A DNA stretch of 64,000 bases from positions 34,225,583 through 34,289,582 of the forward strand of contig NC_086253.1 in NCBI RefSeq assembly GCF_021018805.1, in the 5' to 3' direction. Below, one piece after another: positions 25,983-34,269 of the stretch. The translations under genes were made by a program, and so were the position numbers. The notes under the pieces are model-generated. The model was not told the origin of the DNA and did no database searches. It was given only the letters and a program-made list of their open reading frames with translations. Source of the DNA: Prinia subflava (lineage: Eukaryota > Chordata > Aves > Passeriformes > Cisticolidae). Numbering within the stretch: the first letter of the stretch is position 1; each line of letters begins with the position of its first letter.

Positions 25983-26114
25983 ACAGATATTTCTGTATCT
26001 CTCAAGCCAAATGAAAACCTCTTCATACTAAAATTTGCCATTATTAGAAAAGTTAATTTCAATGTTCCGCCTCTAACTTGCTATCTGTAATTTAAAAAAA
26101 TCAGATTTCAAAGC
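25983..26114. repeat. Diverged duplicated block, copy B
   Basis: Direct-repeat partner of 23234-23366, about 2.75 kb away. On the minus strand this copy has both an acceptor-like TTTTTTTAAATTACAG and, about 100 bases on, a GTAAAT donor-like site. The equivalent position in copy A lacks the GT. This would fit a duplicated non-coding exon with one copy disabled, but the frames are closed and no product is implied. Confidence 0.85.
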
Positions 26115-26119
26115 TGATG

Positions 26120-27430
26120 GGAGTATGGCAGCATTCTTATCGCAGACCTGTAGAATGAACACACATCTGACATGATATTTTGTATTTTTTTATTGCATCA
26201 ATTATAATTTTTTCCTAGACAGCTATCACATCAGCTGCTTTTCTTCAAATGGAAAAAAAATATTCCCCATGCTGCGTGGAACACGTAACTTTTTGCGTCA
26301 GAAAGGTTAGAAAGTAAAAATGACAAGCCAAAGCCATCTAAATATAAAATGTTTTTTTAAAGGTCCTATTGCTGTAGGTTTCTTTCTAAATTGTAACACA
26401 CCCTTTTATAACTCCTTGAAAGGAAAAATACCCTTATACTGTGAAATATGAGACTGCTCTACACACAGGATTGCAGAACGATTAATCAAAAAATTTTGTA
26501 ACAATTCATTTGTAGTTACTGAGCTGCTTGACAGTTTTGATCCCCAATCTGATGGATGAAAAAAAGATAAGATAGATTTTTTTCTGTTCTTGTTTGAGCA
26601 CTTCCCCCTTCCCGGGTTTTACACAAATACTTCCGCCAGAACTTACTGAGGATGCAGAAAAAGATTTACCTTTGAATGAAGGAAAAGTGCACTCCACCAG
26701 CTGCATGCACACCACTTAGAAGTTCATGGGAATAAACCCAGCCTATTTAGTGCCATTATGCAAATTACAAATTCTTATCTTAATGACAGGCTATACTGAA
26801 CATCAGGCAATTAGATCCTTGTGTCTGTTAAAGAAATTAATACACTTTCCAACAGACGGGGGACTCTTGTCATCTTCAGTAACTTTTCTACACATTTTCA
26901 GTGAATTTCATCTGTGGATTAGAGATCTTAGGGGAGAAAAGGTACTTCCCTTCCTCTGTCTCCATTGTTCTCTACCTTCAAAGCTTCTAACAAACAGCTC
27001 CAGAGCAGCTCAGTCTTTCTCTGAGAAGTTGGTAGTTCACATCCTAAGTTTCTTTCCCCATTGCTAAAATATTAGAAGGCAAGGTTTTTGAAAGCTTTCC
27101 ACAGGATCAGCCAGAAAACAGACACAAAGTTAACAAAGGGCAACTATCACTACAAAGTGTCAGGTTTGTTTACTGCAGCAGATCAGTATTTCCCCAAATC
27201 TTCAAAGTTCAGATTGCTCTGTTTAATAAACTGTTAAAAAAACGGCAAATGAGCTAAGTAAGGTGAACATAAGCAAAGACAACTTAAAATAAAACACTCC
27301 ACATACAGATGGGTAGTTCAAATTCAGATTTGTGTGGATGAACAGGAAAACTAAAATTGCACAAAAATTGCAATGGTATGTTCATGCACTGGAATACAGA
27401 CATTATTATTTAAAGTAAATTTAATTTCTG
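26120..27430. other. AT-rich non-coding stretch upstream of the candidate exon
   Basis: No gene is supported. A 113-codon plus-strand frame (26726-27067) resembles no family I recognise. If a leftward gene starts in the 28-kb island, this would be the beginning of its next intron. Confidence 0.55.
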
Positions 27431-27436
27431 ACATAC

Positions 27437-27526
27437 CTTTCTCAGTTTTTTTTTCCCCAATCCTTCCTTAAAGTCTACTCTAGCAATTAACAAAGGTCTC
27501 CGGATGGCTCGCTGAAATACTTAAAG
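27437..27526 (-). other. Candidate second exon of a leftward gene from the CpG island
   Basis: On the minus strand a strong acceptor (AACCTTTTGTTCTTCAG) precedes 27526 and the donor AAAG/GTATGT, a very good match, follows 27437, giving 90 nt. A second acceptor (TATTTCAG) would start the exon at 27511, giving 75 nt, exactly 25 codons. In that shorter form one frame is open throughout and begins RAIRRPLLIARVDFKEGL, then a lysine-rich tail. The longer form has an in-frame TAA just before this. I recognise no protein family. It lies about 0.6 kb inside the left edge of a CpG island, and a minus-strand donor (GGAGAT/GTAAGA, exon end at 28209) exists in the island in the compatible phase. No start codon lies in the segment itself, so it may equally be untranslated. 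This is the best-supported exon call in the window, but still unproven. Confidence 0.4.
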
Positions 27527-27959
27527 CTGAAGAACAAAAGGTTTATTTTAAAAATGAAAACCTTGGCTTGTACAACTCCAGACATGAATCTGCTTTCAAT
27601 TACTGAAAGTATTTCCACTTCAGTGAAAAAGGATCAAATCTTCAACTACACCATCTTTAGGCAATGAATTTGATTATATTAAGCTTTAAGAATACAAAAT
27701 GACTTTGAGACACAGCTGTATATTCCATGCATATCGTGTATTAGGTACACAAAAAAGAAGGAGCTGGCACTTTAAATGAGAAGCAGACAGAAATGTGTCT
27801 GCTCACAGCAGCACTGTACTTCCATACCAAAGCTCTGCTTTAGGGCTGTTTTTTTTTTTCAGGTGCCCACATAAATGTCAAAGATTACACTAAGCTTTAA
27901 ATGAAAGATTTTACAAGCCTTTAGAAATGAATCTGGGCCGATTCTTCCCCCATACTTTT

Positions 27960-27967
27960 ATTTGCAT
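27960..27967 (-). promoter_or_regulatory. Octamer motif
   Basis: ATTTGCAT, the reverse of ATGCAAAT, is an exact match to the POU-domain (Oct) octamer. It lies about 110 bases outside the left edge of the CpG island, a plausible place for a proximal element. Short motifs recur by chance, so function is inference only. Confidence 0.4.
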
Positions 27968-28049
27968 AATTTGCACTGTTGTAAAGTTACATTTTTCTTT
28001 CTAGACTTTTGAACGAGCACAATCTCTTCCACATCCCCCCCAGTGAAGC

Positions 28050-28172
28050 AGGTATCGCATCCCCCAGGAAGCGCGATAATCAGAGGCACTTTACACTTTT
28101 CCCATTATGCGCGCGTAACAGAGTCGGGCGAGGGAGCTCGAAGGCTTCGCTCCGCAGCGAGATGCGATACCT
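28050..28172. repeat. 12-bp inverted repeat flanking 99 bp at the island edge
   Basis: AGGTATCGCATC at 28050-28061 is exactly mirrored by GATGCGATACCT at 28161-28172. The arms each carry two CpGs and enclose 99 bases that include ATGCGCGCG. A 12-bp CpG-containing match this close is unlikely by chance alone. It could mark paired binding sites for one factor at the promoter edge, or an RNA stem if the region is transcribed. Confidence 0.85.
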
Positions 28173-28215
28173 CAAAAGCAAATTATGCAAAAACTTCTCA
28201 TTTCTTACATCTCCG

Positions 28216-28226
28216 ATTTCGCGAAT
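28216..28226. promoter_or_regulatory. E2F-like palindrome
   Basis: ATTTCGCGAAT contains the self-complementary TTCGCGAA and resembles the E2F consensus TTTSGCGC. It sits within the left part of the CpG island, just upstream (minus sense) of a possible donor at 28208. Motif match only. Confidence 0.4.
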
Positions 28227-28399
28227 CTCTCCTACCGCATCCCAGCCAGACACCGGGTCGGGCTGTTTCAGCAGCACGGCCAGACACACGACGCGCGCGG
28301 TTTCCTCCCGGCTCGGCCGCCCTCGGCTGGCAGGGCGGGCAGTGCGGGCCGCCCGCGGCTCCTCGCGGCGCTGCCCGAGCCGCGCAATGAGGCGGCGGC

Positions 28400-28445
28400 A
28401 CCGCCCCCGCCCGGCCCGGCCCCGCCCCGCCCCGCCCCGGGCGGC
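28400..28445. promoter_or_regulatory. GC-box cluster with G-quadruplex-forming tract
   Basis: A run of CCGCCC and CCCCGCCCC units gives several overlapping Sp/KLF-type GC boxes. At 28420-28438 four CCCC runs are separated by single G, so the minus strand carries four G4 runs with one-base loops, an ideal G-quadruplex motif. It probably marks the core of the promoter. The tandem CCCCG unit may vary in length between individuals. Confidence 0.8.
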
Positions 28446-28707
28446 CCGCGCGCGCCGCTCCGCCGCCCGCCCCGTCTGCGCCCAGCGCCGCTCGCCCGCG
28501 GCCCGGCCCCGCACAGCCCGCGGCGCCCAGGCCCGGCCCGGCTCCGCCTCATCCTTTCGGGGCCGCGGCGGCTTTGCGGGGCGGCCGCGGGCGCGTACGG
28601 CCCGGAGCTCCGGGGAAGGACAGAAGGAGCCTTCCCGGACAGCGCGGAGCCGCTGCCTCGGCGCTGTTCGTACGGCTGACGGGGCAGCGCGGGGCCGCGG
28701 GCGCTGC

Positions 28708-28718
28708 GGGGATTTCCC
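28708..28718. promoter_or_regulatory. NF-kB-type site
   Basis: GGGGATTTCCC fits the Rel/NF-kB consensus GGGRNNYYCC. It lies in the right third of the CpG island, immediately before an AT-rich patch (GCAAAATAAAATTCC). If transcription runs rightward from here, the site is promoter-proximal. Functional relevance is inference. Confidence 0.45.
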
Positions 28719-28939
28719 GAGGCGCAAAATAAAATTCCCTGCCGCGCAAGGTAGTTGGTGTATGAGCGTAAGGTACCTGCCTGGCTCCCTCCCGTGCAAG
28801 CCGGCAGGCGGTGAGGGAAGGCGGCTCCGGTCGGCGCTGGCGGAGGGCGCGCTCGCGTGTGGCCGCGGCCGGTGCCCGAGCAGAGCAGACGGACCGGGCC
28901 GGGACCAGAGCGCAGCTGTGGGCGCGCAGATGTGACACC

Positions 28940-31900
28940 GGCCCCTCATCACGCACCACCTGGGCTTTAATTGAAACAGAAACACCTCCCCCTCCATTCA
29001 GCATCGCAGGAGACAGTTTTTCTTCGTGTCTGTAGAGGCATGAATGTAATACACTCCGCTTACTTCAAAACACTCGGCAATCTGATCAAGTCCTCTGCTG
29101 ATGAAGCCTTTGGAGTTCCAGCTTGATCTGACTGGATGCATCATAGCTGTCAGCTAAAGCTATCAAATAATAGATACAAAATATAGCATTCACATGACTC
29201 ACCATTAATTTCTGAAATATCATAGAGAGCAGGAAGAACTAGATGTCTACAAAATATGCAGATACCGATGTACTCATTCAAAATAGAAAAGCCTATTTTC
29301 GCCTGATAATCAAACGGAAGTTAGTGCCTCTGCCTTTAGTAAAAGAACCAGATTTTTTTTTTAACCTACCCCCTTTCAGAACATGAAACTCTTTTAAAAT
29401 ATATGTGAGAATGATGTCTCTAATTTAATTCTTAACATCACTTTACAAAGACCCTTTTGAGCTGGCTTAGAAAATGCAGTGATATGTAGGAATTTCTACA
29501 AAACTTCTATTATGGTTTTCTTTTCACCTTGGACCTTTGCTAATAATAACTACCTTAACTCTCTCTCACCCTATTACAAGAGCCATTGCTGACATAGGCC
29601 AAGTTATCACAGCAGCTGCTCAGAAGCTACATTTTGCCAAAAGTCAGATCAAGACATTGTTAATGATTATACAATACTTCCATGGAAAATAATACTATTC
29701 CAGAATATGTTTTCAGCACTGTTACGCAGAAGGCTGCAATAAAACCACATGCTTGAGATGTATTATTCATAAGAAATTTAATACTATCCAAAAAGCTCAC
29801 ACAAGTAGTGCTCATTTTCAACTTCCTATAGAAACAAAGACTATACAGACTGAAATAGTAGAATTCTGTGAAATGGGGGACAATAATGATCTAGGTAGCC
29901 AGGTCCTGATGAGGGCAGTCGTAGCTGGCAGTGAGAAAAAATCCTGAAGAAATTCCAAAATAACAGCACTAATACTACATCTTGACCTGAAGCTCTTCAA
30001 GTCAGATATGCAACAGACTGTATGTGCTTTGGCTTAGCACAAGGGAGAAACTTTAATATAGTCACCATTGACAAACTCCCCTCAGGTTTGGGGGCTGTGT
30101 GATAAAAATGGGAGGCTTTTTGCATTTCAAATTCTGGACAGACTTCTATCTGTGATAGCTACAAGAGCAGCCAAGAAAAAGCTAGGAGATGAAATCATGA
30201 ACTAGTATAGTCAGCTTAAGGAAGCAAGTTTCTAGCAATTCCACAGCAACATTCATATTCTCAGCCTCTCTTCCAAGGGGTCTAGTTGCATTAAATGGGG
30301 TATTAGATCATGCAAATATGATTTTCCAAACTGCTTGAATGGAGTACCTATAGATAAGCACTTTCTGCCATTGAAAAACCTACAAAGTAATTAATTACTT
30401 CAGGAATATATCCTTTCAGATCTTAAAAGGAGGAAGGGTAACTGGATGCTTGGAATCAGCTCATGCAGAGCTTTAGAGCACATTTGAATTTCTGCCCTCA
30501 GAGAACACCTGTAATTGCACTTCCTCTACAGAAGATTGCCTTGGACCTGTGAAGGAAGCAGGATATTGGGTCCTCCAAGAGCTAGATGCTATGGAAGAAA
30601 AGACATATTAAGATAATCCCTATTTTCAAAAGAAAATTATCCACACCTATAAATTCTGTACCATTTTTCTACCAATATGTATCACTCTACATTCAGGAAA
30701 TGAAGACTGCACCCTATCAAAAAACAGGACCTGGATGTCATTGCAGTGCATCCACTTCTCCATTTTCAGCCAGCTGCAATGGAATTTTCCTTTGCTATGA
30801 TGCCCCCTGTGCTGAGATTCCACTGTCCCATTACTGCCAGCACAAATGATTTATGGAATCTATAAGGTGCAACACTAAAGACATCTCAAACATAAATGTT
30901 TGCTTAGGAAAATATTTTTGTGGAGTAGATAAATGGGCGTTGAACCAAACTCCAGCACCGATATCACACTTTATGCCAACATAGCTCATGGCCAAACAGT
31001 AGAGAGAGAGATCAAACAAAACCTTGGGGGTAGCTGGAAGGGCTGGGGGGAAGAGTAACATATGTGTTTAATTCATACAAAAAGGGAGAAGCACTTAAAA
31101 AAATTACTTGGTCAGAAGGATTATTGCAGTAAATTATGCAGAGCATTAACTGTTGAATTTGAACCCATCTTTAGTCTTTCTTTATTAATAACTCATTATA
31201 GTCCTTTTCCTTAATGTGGAATAAATTAGAGCCATGCTAATCCATGAAGCTATCTGCAGGTACATTTATCACTACAGTAGCCACTTTTACTCTCCTTCCT
31301 GGAAGCTGCATTTCATGGGCAACAAACACTCATCCCCTGCTGAACTCAAGTCATAGTGGCCTTTTCAGGTCACCGCCAGGGCCACCTAAAAACTTACCTT
31401 TATTTCAAAGAACTGAAAGGTACCACACAGCTGGCCTACGTGACATATGAATATGTGAAAGAATTTTTCTTTCATTCTCACACTCTCTCTGTCATATTGC
31501 CACGATTTAGATCAGTGAAAACAAGTGATCTAGGGGCCTTGCTGGTATAAAAGGGTGAGGAACTGCCAACAGGATGTTCTTTGTGGGAACTCAAAGCTTT
31601 TGGAACTGATTCCTCTTCCCTGATCCAGAAGAGCTCAAATTTTATGGCTTTCATAGCATATTGCATAGTTCGTATTTTTCCAGAGTGCATGAAAACAGGA
31701 GAATTGTGAATGTGGTTAGTTTCTGGAGGCAAGTCTGTGTTTTAGCTTTGAAACTGGCTGGTTTGCATTTGTTTGAGGAGCAGCTTAGTCAGAATGATTA
31801 ATTTCAGTATTTGCATTTGAATTTGGTCAGATATTCAGGAATTTAAAGGTAGTAACAAACATATACACTCTCTGATAAAATAGGTATTATCACAGAGAAC
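28940..31900. other. AT-rich non-coding stretch right of the island
   Basis: No clear exon of a rightward gene is seen. The 64-codon plus-strand frame at 29753-29947 is preceded by an acceptor-like CTTCCTATAG near 29830, but the signal is weak. No known protein is recognised in any frame. Confidence 0.55.
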
Positions 31901-31904
31901 TGAC

Positions 31905-32030
31905 ACATTCTATCACTCATAGCTGACGCCTGGAAAGGACTTAAGAGGTTCCACTGGAGGTGACTCTGGGTAGTCATTAGACCAGAGTGGCCCAGGTACA
32001 AGTGGCTGTGCTCCTTGCAGCAAATAACAC
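31905..32030 (-). mobile_element. Possible old CR1 LINE 3' end (diverged)
   Basis: The segment reads like the reverse complement of a CR1 3' end. An ATTCTATCACTCATAG piece is followed by TGGAAAGGACTTAAGAGGTT and then ATTAGACCAGAGTGGCCCAGG, which parallels the usual order of ATTCTATGA-type repeats, a TGGAAAGGACCT block and a CTAGACCAGGTTGCTCA block. Divergence is high and the match was made from memory of the family by eye, so this is tentative. Confidence 0.4.
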
Positions 32031-32039
32031 TTCAGTCCT

Positions 32040-34170
32040 TACTGTTACCTTCTCTGAGTGCCATCACGTCAAAGCAGAAAACTTTATTGAGCCTGTTTTT
32101 CACATGAAGGCACAAAGGTGACTTGTCAACACCACAGGAGCAGTACCATAGGGGAGGGAAAATATGATGCCTCAGATAGTCTTCTACACTAATCACTGAG
32201 CCTTTTTTTTTCCTCATCAAAATAATAATTTCAGCTATTTATCAACATTCATGATGATCAATGCTGTGATGACTTTTATTAAAAGGGAACAAACACTTTT
32301 TCAGCCAAATACTCATTCACCTATTTGAATAGTAGTAGCCTAAGTGCCCTGTTAAGACATCCTGTCATAAATACTTAACTAGTGTTACAACCACTTCTAC
32401 TGAGATGTTAGTTGTACTTTAAAGAGATAGAGTTGTCTGCATTACAAGAAGTAAAAATGGAGTATCCACCTAGAAGCTGAAATTGCACAGCATCAGTATA
32501 TCACTTTGGAAACCTGTTTTTCTTACAAGTCTACAAAAAGACAGGGTATTAAGTTATGAAATTTAAACATTGCCTAAGAAAGATTTTTGTCAGGTAAGGT
32601 ATAACAGCAACATATATTATCATGTCTGTTTTACAAACCAGACTTCATCAAGCAAAATAGTTATAATCTAGCTTTCCAGTTCTGGCTGGAAATGTATTTT
32701 TTAAAAAAGGGGGAAAATTCACGTCTAGAAATTAAAGCCTTAGAAATACTATCTGATATCACCAGGATTAGCAGTATAATGTGTTCCCATGAGAAAGCAC
32801 ATGTGCCCAAATGTATTTAATGGAGAACATCTTGTAGTTCTTAAGCATTTAAATAGTATGCTACATTGACTAGTTTTTTCTCACAAGTGAGGATTAAGAT
32901 GAGCCATTTTTCATGCAGTAATGATGCTGATTTAAATTAGAACAGACTAAGACAATAATGAGCTCACAGATTCAGTGTTCAAATCTGAAAACAATAAACT
33001 TTTTTCTCTTTTCATTTACATAGATAAAATTTAACTCTATTTTTTGTAACCCCTTCTAAGACTGCATTAAGAATTTTGCAGTTAGAGTTTTGCATAAAAG
33101 TGGAAATTGTAAAGCAAGTAGATTTGACCAGGGTAGGGCAAGAATTATAGCAAAAATATAGTCCTTTCAAAAAAAAAAAGGATAAAATTATGACACATTT
33201 CTCGAATGTAAGTGGGTAACATGTGGGGCTTTTTTCCTAAGAAGCAACCCAAAACTACCCAGTGTACATCTGTACTGTGATGTTTGAGTGCTGTTGATTC
33301 ATGTATTGAAGTAAATAATGTTCCTCTGTTCCTTGTCAAATTTCCCAGCAAGCTCAATGCAGTGTGAGGCCAAGTATAAAATGCAGCATATTTATGTTTA
33401 TTAGCAACTAGATTTTTGCTCCCTAACAGTACACTGCCCCGATTAGAATCATCCTACTCTACATTAATCAGTCATGTATGAAGGTATAGGAAAACACAAA
33501 TTTACAGATGGAATTCCTCGATCTCCAAAATCTGAAATATGAAAGACATAAATATTAATCATGATGCTTTTTATAGTACTTATGAAATTCTTAGGGTTTT
33601 TTTTTTTTTTTACCTAAGTGTTCAAATACACACAGCACCAGCCAGGCAGCAGAGAAAAAAGGGCCCATATGCTTTGAATGATTAACACAGTTCTTGGAAA
33701 TAAAGCACACATGCTTTCCTTATCTTATAGTACACTAAGTGAGGAGAAGGAGAAGGACATTTTCATGGAAGTTCTGGGGGATTAGATGATGTATCAATGA
33801 GCCCTTTGAAACAAATATCCCTCCCCCCCCACAAAAAAGATTGATTCTATTTGTTTCAGAAGAACTGCTATATGAATAACAGTAATGAGATGAAGTGATA
33901 AAAAAGTAATGCTCTAATGTTTTCATGTCATGTTACATAATTCTTGAAGAAAAGACAGTAATAGTTTAGTGAAAAGTTTAAACCCTTCACTAATGAAAGA
34001 AAAATTCAACTGAAATCTGAACCTTTTATCTCTCTTTAAACTGAATTCTCTACAAATCTGAAACCGGTTTATATTTGCAAGACTCACTTCAACAAATCAT
34101 CAAGACCCTGAAAGATCCTAAAACACACAGTTGCATCCCTTCCTTCCTCAATTTATCATGCTGTTTTCCT
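32040..34170. other. AT-rich non-coding stretch
   Basis: No gene is supported. It includes a run of about 15 T near 33597-33611, a short C run near 33825, and otherwise unremarkable AT-rich sequence with only short open frames. Confidence 0.65.
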
Positions 34171-34181
34171 ATTTTTCTCAG

Positions 34182-34231
34182 TAGCCTCCATCAGCAGCTG
34201 CTGGAGGCTCTGCTGCTCACTGCTCTTGTGT
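34182..34231 (+). other. Candidate 50-nt exon (weak)
   Basis: A good acceptor (GTTTTCCTATTTTTCTCAG) ends at 34181 and a GTAAAA donor-like site begins at 34232. One frame through the segment reads SLHQQLLEALLLTALV, which would be an amphipathic leucine-rich helix, and it continues open to a stop past the donor. The segment is GC-richer than its surroundings and contains CAGCAGCTGCTG. No family is recognised, and leucine runs often come from CTG-rich sequence. Confidence 0.2.
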
Positions 34232-34269
34232 GTAAAAGAAGGCAAAGGAGCTGTTGCTTCCACAGCTAA

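Larger units (their letters stand above)
28070..28935. promoter_or_regulatory. CpG island promoter
   Basis: Over about 870 bases the sequence changes abruptly from AT-rich to strongly GC-rich with dense CpG, including runs of GC boxes and CGCG strings. In vertebrates such islands almost always mark transcription start sites, often of broadly expressed or developmental genes. No TATA box is evident, as usual for this class. Direction is not fixed by the sequence. Donor-like sites exist on the minus strand (after 28209) and on the plus strand (AAG/GTAGTT near 28750, AAG/GTACCT near 28773, GCG/GTGAGG near 28809), so a bidirectional promoter is possible. Both strands carry open frames of over 300 codons here, rich in R, A, P and G; these are artefacts of GC-rich sequence with few stop codons. 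The gene served cannot be named. Confidence 0.92.

Noticed and set aside
28009..28935. 308-codon plus-strand open frame in the CpG island as a protein gene
   Set aside because: Stop codons are rare in GC-rich DNA, the opposite strand is equally open, and the product is low-complexity R/A/P/G sequence.
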